This document shows, piece after piece, positions 1 through 7,983 of a stretch of DNA of 10,332 nt. Position numbers and translations under genes: made by a program. Numbering within the stretch: the stretch's first letter is position 1; every line of letters begins with the position of its first letter. Location of the stretch: contig JAHEMU010000065.1 in the NCBI GenBank assembly GCA_024643485.1, positions 1 to 10,332 of the forward strand, given 5' to 3'. The notes beneath the pieces were generated by a model. That model made no database searches. It saw only the letters and a program-made list of their open reading frames with translations, and was not told the DNA's origin. Source of the stretch: Cytophagales bacterium. Its GTDB lineage: Bacteria; Bacteroidota; Bacteroidia; Cytophagales; Cyclobacteriaceae.

Positions 1-2
1 TA

Positions 3-245
3 TCAATCGACTATCAAAAAGAGTTGAAAAAGCTTCAAAACACCATTTATGAACTTCAAAAAAAAGCTCAAAATGATTTAAATTTCAATCTTACTCAACA
101 CTGTTTTGATTTACATGAACAGCTTGTACTCCAATGGTTTAACCTTTTAAAGGAACATGATATTAAACAAGGAGGAAATATTATTTATCGATCTTTTTGG
201 AATAAAATGAATAAACGATTTTCTATTGAACAACCTTCATCCTAA
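3..245 (+). CDS. C-terminal fragment of an unrecognised protein
   Basis: The frame is open from the first bases of the window to the TAA at 243-245, so this is the 3' end of a gene that begins upstream. No start codon needs to be assumed; the TTG at 24 is just an in-frame codon. About 80 residues are visible. The first part is rich in Lys, Gln, Leu and Glu (around YQKELKKLQ) and looks like an amphipathic helix or short coiled coil. The remainder is polar with scattered aromatics (QWFNLL, YRSFWNKMNKRF). There is no signal peptide, membrane segment or catalytic motif in this part. The opening helix loosely recalls the N-terminus of polyphosphate kinase 2, but the Walker-type segment that should follow is missing, so I do not make that call. 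The stop lies 4 bases before the ATG of the next gene, so it is probably cotranscribed with the two flavin oxidoreductases. Confidence 0.6.
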   Translation, partial: SIDYQKELKKLQNTIYELQKKAQNDLNFNLTQHCFDLHEQLVLQWFNLLKEHDIKQGGNIIYRSFWNKMNKRFSIEQPSS

Positions 246-249
246 GCAA

Positions 250-1851
250 ATGACCAGGCTAAAATCAACCGATCAATCCTTTGAAAATCATGAATACGAT
301 TACGTTATAATCGGAAGTGGATTTGGCGGCTCGGTGAGCGCATTACGTCTGGCTGAAAAGGGATATAAGGTTTTGGTTTTGGAGAAAGGAAAATGGTTTA
401 AATCTGAAGACTTTCCCAAAACAAATTGGAACTTAAAAAAATGGATGTGGTGGCCTAAAATGGGGTTTACAGGTTTTTTTAAACTCACATTCCTAAATCA
501 TGTCAGTGTATTATCTGGCGTAGGTGTAGGTGGTGGCTCTCTTACATATGCCAATACACTACCAAAACCAAAAGATGCTTTTTTTAATTCGGGAAGCTGG
601 AGTCAATTAAATGACTGGCAAACAGTATTGGATCCGTTTTATTCCATTGCTTGGAAAATGTTAGGTGCCGCTACAAATCCAAAGTTATACGCAGCGGATT
701 TAGCCGTTAAAGACCTTGCAGAAAAAATGGGGAAATCTTCCGAGTTTGAACCAGCCAAAGTGGGTGTGTATTTTGGAGAAGCAGGAAAAACAACCACAGA
801 CCCTTATTTCGAAGGAAAAGGCCCCTCCAGAACGGGGTGTATTCATTGTGGCGCCTGCATGACAGGATGTAAACACAACGCTAAAAACACGTTGGATAAA
901 AACTATTTGTACCTAGCGCAACAATTAGGGGTGAATATCCTAGCTGAGAAAAGGGTTGTTGATGTAAAACCAATGAACGAACCTTCCGGTAAAAACGGTT
1001 ATACAGTCCATTTTAAAAAAAGCATAGGATGGTTCAATAAGATAGAAACAGTAAGTACAAAAGGTATTATTTTTAGTGGCGGAGTATTGGGCACAGTGCC
1101 GTTACTTTTGCGCTTAAAAAAGGGATCCCTCCCCCTACTTTCCGATGCTGTTGGAAAAAACATTAGAACTAATAATGAATCCTTGACATTGGTCACTTCC
1201 ATTAGCAAAAATCCTCCCGATTATTCTAAAGGGCTAGCAATTGGATCTATCCTTCATACAGATGAACACTCGCATTTAGAACCTACCCGTTATGGCGAGG
1301 GTTCAGGTTTTTTTAAATTATTAACAGTTCCGTCATTTCTACATTCCTCTTTTATAAAAAGAATTTTTGGGAGTTTGTTTTTGTGGTTTAAACATCCATT
1401 AAAATTATTGAAGGCAATTTTCGCAAAAGATTATGCAAAAAGAACTACAATTCTGCTTTTTATGCAAACCTTGGATAGTACCCTGCAACTTAAATTAGGC
1501 AGAATAACAGAAATGAAAACCAAACCGGAAGAAGGAGTATTGCCTAAAGCAAATATCCCTGAATCCAAACAGATAACGGCTGATTTCAAAAATATTGTAG
1601 ACGGGATTCCATTTTCCAACACTGTTGAAATATTAAGAAACACCCCTACTACCGCCCATATATTAGGTGGTTGTGTGATGGGTGAAAATGAAAATAAGGG
1701 CGTGATTGATAAAGAAAATCATGTTTTTAATTATCATAATATGTTAATTTGCGACGGCTCAATGATTTCAGCGAACCCGGGCGTCAACCCGTCTCTATCA
1801 ATAACTGCTATATCGGAACATGCCATGAGCTTAATTCCATTAAAAAAATAA
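250..1851 (+). CDS. GMC-family FAD oxidoreductase, cholesterol oxidase (ChoD)-like
   Basis: This is a flavoprotein of the glucose-methanol-choline family, which oxidises alcohols to carbonyls using FAD. With the ATG at 250 it has 533 residues. The N-terminus has the Rossmann dinucleotide fold VIIGSGFGGS (GxGxxG at residues 22-27) and ends its second strand in LVLEKG. A second FAD motif, GVGVGGGSLTYANT, lies near 90-103. Residues 197-207 carry four cysteines spaced C-x2-C-x2-C-x3-C, followed by KHNAKNT; this cysteine-rich insert is typical of the ChoD-like branch. The C-terminal GMC domain has TAHILGGCVMG (His470) and NPGVNPSLSITA (Asn513), which match the catalytic His/Asn pair of cholesterol oxidase. 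There is no signal peptide, so it is probably cytoplasmic. The TTG at 226 would also be in frame but would overlap the upstream gene; the ATG leaves a normal 4-base gap. The substrate cannot be read from the sequence; sterol is only one option. Confidence 0.9.
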   Translation: MTRLKSTDQSFENHEYDYVIIGSGFGGSVSALRLAEKGYKVLVLEKGKWFKSEDFPKTNWNLKKWMWWPKMGFTGFFKLTFLNHVSVLSGVGVGGGSLTYANTLPKPKDAFFNSGSWSQLNDWQTVLDPFYSIAWKMLGAATNPKLYAADLAVKDLAEKMGKSSEFEPAKVGVYFGEAGKTTTDPYFEGKGPSRTGCIHCGACMTGCKHNAKNTLDKNYLYLAQQLGVNILAEKRVVDVKPMNEPSGKNGYTVHFKKSIGWFNKIETVSTKGIIFSGGVLGTVPLLLRLKKGSLPLLSDAVGKNIRTNNESLTLVTSISKNPPDYSKGLAIGSILHTDEHSHLEPTRYGEGSGFFKLLTVPSFLHSSFIKRIFGSLFLWFKHPLKLLKAIFAKDYAKRTTILLFMQTLDSTLQLKLGRITEMKTKPEEGVLPKANIPESKQITADFKNIVDGIPFSNTVEILRNTPTTAHILGGCVMGENENKGVIDKENHVFNYHNMLICDGSMISANPGVNPSLSITAISEHAMSLIPLKK

Positions 1852-1856
1852 TATCA

Positions 1857-3062
1857 ATGTCTCAAATGAACCAACCAATAACATTGCCCAGTGGCGCAGT
1901 GATTAAAAATAGAATTTGCAAAGCAGCGATGACAGAAAGGCTAGCTATAAAGAATAATGCAAGCAAACAACTAATCAATTTATATCGATTTTGGGCAAAT
2001 TCTGGAGCTGGATTAATTATTTCTGGCAATATAATGGTCGATAAACGTTATAAAGAGGCTGCAGCAAATTTGGTGATAGAAAATGACCAACATTTAGATA
2101 AATTAAAAGAACTCACAAAAGCAGCCACCGCTAATGGAACTCATTTTTGGGCTCAAATTAGTCATGGAGGCCGACAATCCTCCATCTTTTCTACTTTCAA
2201 ACCAGTAGCCCCATCGGCAGTTCAATTAAAAAAACTCGGGCTCTTCGCAAAACCAAGGGCTCTTAAAACAGAAGAGGCAGAAGAAATTATTCAAAAATAC
2301 ATTAATGCTGCCGCTATTTGTAAAAATGCCGGATTTACAGGTATTCAAATTCATGCTGCACACGGTTATTTAATAAGTCAGTTTCTATCACCCATTACCA
2401 ATAAAAGGTCCGATAAGTACGGTGGAGATATTCAGGGTAGAGCTACTTTTTTACTGGAGGTTATTGACGGTTGTAAAAAAGCACTTGGAGAAGATTATCC
2501 AATAAGCGTTAAACTAAATTCAGCCGACTTTCAAAAAGGTGGATTCGATGAAAAAGATGCCTTATACGTTATTAAAGAATTAGAAAAACGTAAAATTGAC
2601 TTGCTTGAAATTTCGGGAGGTACCTACGATAATATTGCCTTTTTTAATAAAAATAACCAACGGGAATCAACAAGAGCCAGAGAAGCCTATTTTCTTGATT
2701 TTGCAAAATCCATACGTGAACAGTCGGCTATTCCACTGATGGTTACCGGAGGATTTAGAACCGCTGAATTTTGCAATGAAGTACTGGAAAATAAGGAATT
2801 GGATATGATTGGATTCGGACGACCCTTTTTAGTGGATAGAACCTTTCCTCAACCTTGGTTGGATGGTCATAATAATCAAATAAAAGATGTTGACTATTCA
2901 TTTAATATCAAACAATTAAAAGATATGGCCGAAGCTGGTTTTTTCGATTACCAAATACATCGAATTGCGGCAAACAAGGAATTAAATCTTTCCTACTCCC
3001 CTTTTATGGCAGTGTTGCGTATGACTAAAAACGAAATGTTAAAAGGGTGGTTTAAATTATAA
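1857..3062 (+). CDS. NADH:flavin oxidoreductase, Old Yellow Enzyme family
   Basis: This is an FMN-dependent ene-reductase-type TIM barrel of 401 residues. Such enzymes use NAD(P)H to reduce activated C=C bonds or related electrophiles. Visible signatures are the N-terminal strand with the flavin-binding segment KNRICKAAMTE (18-27), AQISHGGRQS (99-108), the substrate-binding pair in IQIHAAHGYL (His166 and His169, with Tyr171), the family segment SPITNKRSDKYGGD (178-191), ISVKLN (216-221), and the phosphate-binding C-terminal part VTGGFRT...DMIGFGRPFL (296-325). The HAAH arrangement resembles YqjM-like members more than the yeast His/Asn type. The length fits a single-domain OYE without the C-terminal Fe-S and FAD domains of 2,4-dienoyl-CoA reductase. 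The ATG at 1857 lies 5 bases after the upstream stop. The frame stays open upstream to 1749, but that stretch is inside the previous gene. A second ATG at 1866 is possible. It is followed by a strong terminator. Confidence 0.92.
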   Translation: MSQMNQPITLPSGAVIKNRICKAAMTERLAIKNNASKQLINLYRFWANSGAGLIISGNIMVDKRYKEAAANLVIENDQHLDKLKELTKAATANGTHFWAQISHGGRQSSIFSTFKPVAPSAVQLKKLGLFAKPRALKTEEAEEIIQKYINAAAICKNAGFTGIQIHAAHGYLISQFLSPITNKRSDKYGGDIQGRATFLLEVIDGCKKALGEDYPISVKLNSADFQKGGFDEKDALYVIKELEKRKIDLLEISGGTYDNIAFFNKNNQRESTRAREAYFLDFAKSIREQSAIPLMVTGGFRTAEFCNEVLENKELDMIGFGRPFLVDRTFPQPWLDGHNNQIKDVDYSFNIKQLKDMAEAGFFDYQIHRIAANKELNLSYSPFMAVLRMTKNEMLKGWFKL

Positions 3063-3091
3063 AATAGACTTTTATTGATATTTTATATAAT

Positions 3092-3123
3092 AAAAAAGAC
3101 ACAACCTGAGTTGTGTCTTTTTT
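3092..3123. terminator. Bidirectional intrinsic terminator
   Basis: A perfect 14-bp inverted repeat: AAAAAAGACACAAC, a 4-base loop CTGA, then GTTGTGTCTTTTTT. The core stem is 8 bp (GACACAAC with GTTGTGTC), with A6 on one side and T6 on the other, so each strand yields a stem followed by a U tract. It lies 29 bases after the OYE gene stop and 20 bases beyond the stop of the convergent M16 gene, the right place to end both transcripts. Confidence 0.95.
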
Positions 3124-3143
3124 ATTTACGTGATAACTACTTA

Positions 3144-6116
3144 TTACTTTTGCACTTCAACATTTACCGGATTGGTATTTTCGAAGCCAAATAGTTCATC
3201 AATACTTAATTCTTTAACCTCTCCATATTTTTTGAGGTCTTCAAAATTTATCATTTCTCGATTACCTATTAAAACCGTGATAAAGCCTTGTCCTTTAATG
3301 TATTTATCATGGAATGCCATCACGTTATCCAACGTCATATTTTGTACTTCAGTATAGATATCCTTTCTAATATCGTAATTAAGTCCCTGCTTTTTAGCAG
3401 ATTCATAATTCCAAAGAATAGATGAACCGATGATACGCTCACTTTCCAATTTACTTAAAATAGATTGTTTAGCTACATCAAATGCTTCTTGGCTCTTGGG
3501 CATATTTTCCAATAATTCACGAATAGCGGCCATGGCCTCGCCTTGTTTATCAGCTTGCGTACCAACATACGCATATACAAGATCGGATTTTGAAGGCTCA
3601 CTACCGGTCGCATAGGAAGAGAAGGTGGAGTAAGCTAAACCTTGCGCCTCTCTAATTTCTTGGAAAACGATACTGTTCATACCACCACCAAAATACTCAT
3701 TGTATATTCTCGCTTCAGGAACACGTTTTGCGTCGAATAACTGTCCCTTGTGCATCACCATAAATTCAGTTTGAACCATGTCGTAATTTGTCCAATAAAC
3801 CATCGGTTCATCCGTCGATTTTTCTTCATAAACCACTTTTTCAGGAACGGGTTGAAGTTCCTCTGCTACCTGGTGGTACTGATTGAGTAATGGGATTATT
3901 TCATCCACACTTCGAGGTCCATAATACATTACTCTGTGTTCCATATTAGGCAATTTTTTCACTTTTGCTAGCAATTCATCGCCCGATAAATCCATCATTT
4001 CTTGGTTAGACAAAACATTAGTAAAGGGTGATTTCGCTCCATATTGACCGTAAGCCATTAATCCACCATATAAAATGGCTCCTTTATTCCTTTTACTATC
4101 TTCTCGTGCTTTTAAGCTTCGTTGAACTAACTGATCCAATTGTTTTTGGTCCGATTCGGCATTAGCCATCAAATCTTCCATTAGCACCATGGCTTTGTCT
4201 ATATTTTCATCAAGGCCACCTACTGAAATATAAATCTCCTCATCTCCGGCACTCACAGAAAAGCTACATCCTATTTTATAAAATTCCTTTTTAAAATCCT
4301 CAGCTGAGCGTTCAGAAGTACCTAAAAACTCAAGGTATTGTACTGCAATTGGGAGTGACGGGTCGTTGTTTTGTCCCATATCCAAAACATAATACAGATT
4401 AAAAAGTCCATTATTTTTATTCTTGGTTCCAATCACTTGAATTCCAGATTTCATCTCGCTTTTTTGAATCTCCTCTTCATAGTTTACGAACTTCGGCTGA
4501 AGTTTTGCACTTTCCTTTTCAGCCAGGGCTACGTGAAATTCAGAGCGCACATCTCTATTGAGTGGCACTTTAGTAATTTGCGGCTTTTCAACTCGTTGTT
4601 TGTTTGGATCCTCTCCAGTGCGTTTAAATACTATGGCATAATTATCTGAATAATTCTCATTGGCAAATTTAACAATGTCCTCCTTGGTGATTTTCTCAAT
4701 TCGGTCCATTCTTGAAACATAATCAGACCATTCGATACCATTGGTAAATGCCATAACCATTCCATTAGCTCTACTTGCATTTCTTTCCATCTGTCGCATT
4801 TCACTTTGTTTCATATCTGCGACAACTGCAGGGATCAACCAATCGTCAAATTCACCCTTTTTCACTTTTTCAATTTCCGCTAAAAGCAACTCTTGTACTT
4901 CTTCCATTGTTTGTCCTTCCTTTGGATATCCTCTGAATAAGTGCATCGAGTAATCATTTGATGCTACTGCGGAAGAAAACGCGCGCAGTACTTTCTGTTG
5001 CTGTAATAGGTCTAAATCAATCAATCCGGCTTCTGAATTACTTAAAACTAAATCCATTACCTGAAGTTTTAAATAATCGTCACTACCATAACCTCCAAAA
5101 CGATACGCCATGGTAACAAATTCGGCATCTGGGCCTAAAATCTCTACCGCTCTAGGTGAAGTAATGGGGTCTTCTTGAGCAACATTCCATACCGGAAGAT
5201 CAGGGTTACTCTCCCAGTCACCAAAAAACTTATCTACGGCAGCAATAGTCGCAGAGAAGTCAATATCTCCCGATATACAAATAGCAACATTATTAGGTCG
5301 GTAATAGGTATTAAAATAATTTACAATCTCAGTTATTGAAGGATTTTTCAAATGTTCAATCGTTCCAATTACCGTTTGAGTTCCATATTGATGGTTTTTA
5401 AATAATTCTCTACCTATGGCCTCAAAAACCTTGGAGCCATCGCTGTCCAAACTTCTGTTTTTCTCTTCATACACTGCTTCCAGCTCAGTGTGAAACAACC
5501 TATTTACAATTTTTCTAAATCGAGTTCCTTCCACTTCTAAAAATTTCTCAATTTCATTTGAAGGGATATCCACGGTGTAAACGGTACGATCATCAGTGGT
5601 ATAGGCGTTCAAATATTTACCTCCCAACTCTGCAATCATTTTATCATATTCGTTTGGAATGGCGAAATTTGCCGCTCTTCCAGACATTTCATCAATTTTC
5701 GAATAATGAATTTTCCGTTCTTCAGGATCGGTTATTTTGGCATATTCATTAAACATCCACTCGATGCTATCCAATAACACTTTTTCCTTTTCATAATCAA
5801 TGGTTCCAAATTGGTCATTCCCCTTGAACATCATATGTTCCAAGTAATGTGCTAATCCAGTATTGGAGGCAGGATCATTTTTGCCACCCGCTTTAACTGG
5901 AATATAAACTTGAGTTCTAGGCTCATTCTCAAAGTCACTCAAATAAACCTTTAATCCATTTTCGAGGGTATAAATACGAGTATTCATCGCATCTCCTACC
6001 ACGTATTCATATTGGTATTTGCCATCGGTACCAATTTTAGTTTCAAATTTCTGTTCTTCGGTAGAACATCCAATGATGACTAACCCAAATGCTAAGAATA
6101 GTAAGACATTTTTCAT
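3144..6116 (-). CDS. M16-family zinc metallopeptidase, lipoprotein, two M16 modules
   Basis: This is a 990-residue insulinase/pitrilysin-family (M16) peptidase, related to bacterial PqqL-like and processing-peptidase-like proteins. Residues 1-17 form a hydrophobic signal ending in the lipobox LVIIGC, so Cys17 should be lipidated and the protein anchored in the envelope on the periplasmic side. The inverted zinc motif HxxEH is intact at His90-Tyr-Leu-Glu93-His94 (GLAHYLEHMMFKG). The distal zinc glutamate falls in the ELEAVYEEKNR stretch, most likely Glu218. The N-terminal catalytic half is followed by a central M16C region (GDIDF near 285) and a second M16 half from about residue 560. That second half has no HxxEH and should be the usual inactive partner forming the clamshell. 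Family members degrade peptides of limited size; the actual substrate here is unknown. The gene stands alone and converges on the OYE operon. Confidence 0.94.
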   Translation of the reverse strand: MKNVLLFLAFGLVIIGCSTEEQKFETKIGTDGKYQYEYVVGDAMNTRIYTLENGLKVYLSDFENEPRTQVYIPVKAGGKNDPASNTGLAHYLEHMMFKGNDQFGTIDYEKEKVLLDSIEWMFNEYAKITDPEERKIHYSKIDEMSGRAANFAIPNEYDKMIAELGGKYLNAYTTDDRTVYTVDIPSNEIEKFLEVEGTRFRKIVNRLFHTELEAVYEEKNRSLDSDGSKVFEAIGRELFKNHQYGTQTVIGTIEHLKNPSITEIVNYFNTYYRPNNVAICISGDIDFSATIAAVDKFFGDWESNPDLPVWNVAQEDPITSPRAVEILGPDAEFVTMAYRFGGYGSDDYLKLQVMDLVLSNSEAGLIDLDLLQQQKVLRAFSSAVASNDYSMHLFRGYPKEGQTMEEVQELLLAEIEKVKKGEFDDWLIPAVVADMKQSEMRQMERNASRANGMVMAFTNGIEWSDYVSRMDRIEKITKEDIVKFANENYSDNYAIVFKRTGEDPNKQRVEKPQITKVPLNRDVRSEFHVALAEKESAKLQPKFVNYEEEIQKSEMKSGIQVIGTKNKNNGLFNLYYVLDMGQNNDPSLPIAVQYLEFLGTSERSAEDFKKEFYKIGCSFSVSAGDEEIYISVGGLDENIDKAMVLMEDLMANAESDQKQLDQLVQRSLKAREDSKRNKGAILYGGLMAYGQYGAKSPFTNVLSNQEMMDLSGDELLAKVKKLPNMEHRVMYYGPRSVDEIIPLLNQYHQVAEELQPVPEKVVYEEKSTDEPMVYWTNYDMVQTEFMVMHKGQLFDAKRVPEARIYNEYFGGGMNSIVFQEIREAQGLAYSTFSSYATGSEPSKSDLVYAYVGTQADKQGEAMAAIRELLENMPKSQEAFDVAKQSILSKLESERIIGSSILWNYESAKKQGLNYDIRKDIYTEVQNMTLDNVMAFHDKYIKGQGFITVLIGNREMINFEDLKKYGEVKELSIDELFGFENTNPVNVEVQK

Positions 6117-6125
6117 TTGTTATGA

Positions 6126-6137
6126 GTTGAATTCAAC
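6126..6137. repeat. 12-bp perfect palindrome upstream of the M16 gene
   Basis: GTTGAATTCAAC reads the same on both strands. It ends 9 bases upstream of the M16 start codon on the minus strand, where an operator or a leader hairpin could act. The surroundings are very AT-rich, and the EcoRI-type core can arise by chance, so function is only a suggestion. Confidence 0.4.
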
Positions 6138-6242
6138 ATAATTAATTATCGAATTTAATTAAATTACTTTAACATTTATTAATCCTAGTCCGATTAAATA
6201 ACAATCATCCTCCATTAATTTTCGATAAATCAAAACTTCGAT

Positions 6243-6273
6243 TGTTATTATTAAGTAAACTACCGCTATCTTG
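6243..6273 (+). promoter_or_regulatory. Putative Bacteroidota-type promoter for the membrane protein/aminotransferase operon
   Basis: A TTG (6243-6245) is followed after 21 bases by TATCTTG (6267-6273). This resembles the Bacteroidota sigma-A promoter (TTG, 19-21 bases, TAnnTTTG) but lacks one T of the -7 box. It lies 18 bases upstream of the ATG at 6292 in the divergent spacer. The match is imperfect, so this is a moderate call. Confidence 0.45.
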
Positions 6274-6291
6274 CGCAAAATTTAAAACACT

Positions 6292-6744
6292 ATGCAAGAT
6301 TTTCTTTTATTTATCCATTCCTATTTGCGTTGGGCAATTTTGTTTTTAGGAATTTATTTGATTGTAATTGGTTTTAACGGAATTAGTTCTGGGAAAATTT
6401 TCACAAAAGGCTTAAACGTAAAATCTGCCATTTTTACTGGATTATTTCACTTACAAATTCTTATTGGACTTATTATGTACTTATTTACAAGTCCGATTAC
6501 ACAATCCGCTTTTTCAGATTTTGGCGCTGCCATGAAAGAAAGCACTCTTCGTTTTTGGGCTGTTGAACATATATTTGTAATGGTTATAGCTGCGGTGCTT
6601 GTTCAAATAGGAAGAATTAAAATTAAAAAAGCTTCTGAAGACCGTTCTAAGTTCAAAGCCATGGCTGTTTTCTTTTTAATCGCCCTAATTCTTGTATTAT
6701 CTAGAATCCCTTGGGATGCAGAACGCCTTTTAAGAGGTATATAA
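6292..6744 (+). CDS. Small four-helix integral membrane protein, Bacteroidota conserved family
   Basis: A 150-residue protein with four predicted membrane spans near residues 4-28, 45-65, 90-108 and 123-140. The loop between spans 3 and 4 is strongly basic (GRIKIKKASEDRSKFK), placing it and both termini on the cytoplasmic side by the positive-inside rule. Histidines sit in or at the membrane ends: His9 in IHSYLRW, His53 in LFHLQ and His93 in VEHIF. A proline-tryptophan pair closes span 4 (SRIPW). I recall similar small proteins from Bacteroidota genomes, sometimes loosely labelled cytochrome b-like, but no function has been shown as far as I know. The histidine pattern would allow heme or quinone contact; that is inference. 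The aminotransferase gene begins 4 bases after its stop, so the two are almost certainly cotranscribed, though no functional link is obvious. Confidence 0.8.
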   Translation: MQDFLLFIHSYLRWAILFLGIYLIVIGFNGISSGKIFTKGLNVKSAIFTGLFHLQILIGLIMYLFTSPITQSAFSDFGAAMKESTLRFWAVEHIFVMVIAAVLVQIGRIKIKKASEDRSKFKAMAVFFLIALILVLSRIPWDAERLLRGI

Positions 6745-6748
6745 GCCA

Positions 6749-7921
6749 ATGAACTTCAGTGAATATTTAGCGAAAACCGGTAAATATCCCGTTGATTTAG
6801 CAGCCGTTAAAGCAAATGGCTGCTATTTTTTTGATGCTGAAGGAAAAAAATACATCGATTTGATATCTGGGATTGGTGTGTCGTATATAGGACACAACCA
6901 CTCGCATGTTATTTCAGCCGTAAAAGATCAAATCGACCATCATATGCACCTGATGGTTTACGGTGAATTTCATCACCCTACTCAAGCGGCATTGGCTAAA
7001 AAAATCATTGAAATTAGCAACCACGCTTTTGAGCAGGTATTTTTCACAAATAGTGGTACTGAAGCAAATGAAGGCGCATTAAAGCTTGCGAAAAGAGCAA
7101 CTGGCCGACCTAATCTGATTGGGTGCCTAGGTGCCTATCACGGCAGTACACATGGCTCTTTAAGTGTTTCCGGAAATGAATCTCGCAAAACAAACTTCCG
7201 ACCTTTACTTCCAGGAGTTTCTTTCATTCGATATAATCAGGAGGAGGATTTGTCCATCATCCACGAACAGACTGCTGCAGTAATTATTGAGCCCATTCAA
7301 GGGGATGCCGGTGTCCGCATTCCAACCAAAAGGTATTTAACTGCACTTCGAAAGAGATGTGATGAAATGGGGACCTTATTAATCATGGATGAAATTCAAA
7401 CAGGTTTTGGACGTACAGGTAAATGGTTCGCACATCAGCATTTCGAGGTCATTCCAGATATTCTCACCTTAGGTAAATCATTGGGTGGCGGACTTCCTTT
7501 AGGTGCCTTTGTAGCTAAACGTGATCTGATGGAATTACTCACAGAAAACCCTCCTTTAGGACACATTACTACTTTTGGTGGTAACCCGGTTTCGTGCGCT
7601 GCAGGCCTGGCTTCTATTCAAGTAGTAGAAACCGAACATCTATTAGACACTGTGGAAGAAAAAGGTGCTCAATTTGAAAGATTATTGGTACATCCTGCCA
7701 TAAAAGAAATCCGCCGAAAAGGTCTTATGATAGCGGTAGAACTTGAATCTGCAGAGATGACAGAACGAGTCGTATTGAATTCCATTCAATCCGGTGTTCT
7801 TATATATTGGTTTCTAAGTACAAAGAATTGCTTTAGAATTGCACCCCCTTTAACCATTACATCGGATCAAATTTCCAGTAGCTGTAATGCTATCTTAACC
7901 GTTATTGATAATATATTGTAA
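6749..7921 (+). CDS. Class III PLP-dependent aminotransferase (acetylornithine/ornithine aminotransferase-like)
   Basis: A 390-residue fold-type I aminotransferase that should move an amino group, often the omega-amino group of ornithine-type substrates, to a 2-oxo acid. Family motifs are all present: FFTNSGTEANEGALK (PLP phosphate binding, about 98-112), GAYHGSTHGSLS (128-139), IIEPIQGDAG (179-188), LLIMDEIQTGFGRTG (Asp214 contacts the pyridine nitrogen), LTLGKSLGGGLPLGA with the Schiff-base lysine at 243, and the TTFGGNPVSCAA segment after it. Length is normal for the ArgD/RocD group. The ATG is 4 bases downstream of the membrane protein stop, indicating cotranscription. The neighbours do not include arginine, lysine or GABA genes, so the specific substrate is open. 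I therefore give no gene symbol. Confidence 0.92.
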   Translation: MNFSEYLAKTGKYPVDLAAVKANGCYFFDAEGKKYIDLISGIGVSYIGHNHSHVISAVKDQIDHHMHLMVYGEFHHPTQAALAKKIIEISNHAFEQVFFTNSGTEANEGALKLAKRATGRPNLIGCLGAYHGSTHGSLSVSGNESRKTNFRPLLPGVSFIRYNQEEDLSIIHEQTAAVIIEPIQGDAGVRIPTKRYLTALRKRCDEMGTLLIMDEIQTGFGRTGKWFAHQHFEVIPDILTLGKSLGGGLPLGAFVAKRDLMELLTENPPLGHITTFGGNPVSCAAGLASIQVVETEHLLDTVEEKGAQFERLLVHPAIKEIRRKGLMIAVELESAEMTERVVLNSIQSGVLIYWFLSTKNCFRIAPPLTITSDQISSSCNAILTVIDNIL

Positions 7922-7937
7922 ACTGCGGTTATTTTTG

Positions 7938-7967
7938 TTGTATCTGCCCTTTCGCCTATTATCTTTG
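7938..7967 (+). promoter_or_regulatory. Bacteroidota housekeeping promoter of the serine biosynthesis gene
   Basis: TTG at 7938-7940, a 19-base spacer, then TATCTTTG at 7960-7967, a perfect match to the TAnnTTTG -7 element of Bacteroidota. It lies in the 62-base gap between the aminotransferase stop and the serB-serA ATG at 7984. Transcription should begin about 5-8 bases after the box, leaving a 5' leader of roughly 10 bases. Such a short leader leaves no room for a riboswitch or attenuator ahead of this gene. Confidence 0.8.
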
Positions 7968-7983
7968 TGTAGAATTTTACATC

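Noticed and set aside
226..249. Upstream TTG start for the GMC oxidoreductase
   Set aside because: It would overlap the end of the preceding gene and adds eight residues without conserved features; the ATG at 250 gives a normal start and spacing.
1749..1856. Longer N-terminus for the OYE gene, beginning at 1749
   Set aside because: This stretch codes for the conserved C-terminal GMC motif in another frame; the ATG at 1857 fits the usual OYE N-terminus.
4371..4649. A 92-codon plus-strand open frame inside the M16 gene
   Set aside because: It is antisense to a well-conserved peptidase, starts without a plausible leader, and resembles no family I know.
7922..7983. Riboswitch or attenuator before serB-serA
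   Set aside because: The promoter box sits only 16 bases before the ATG, so the transcribed leader is too short for a regulatory RNA.
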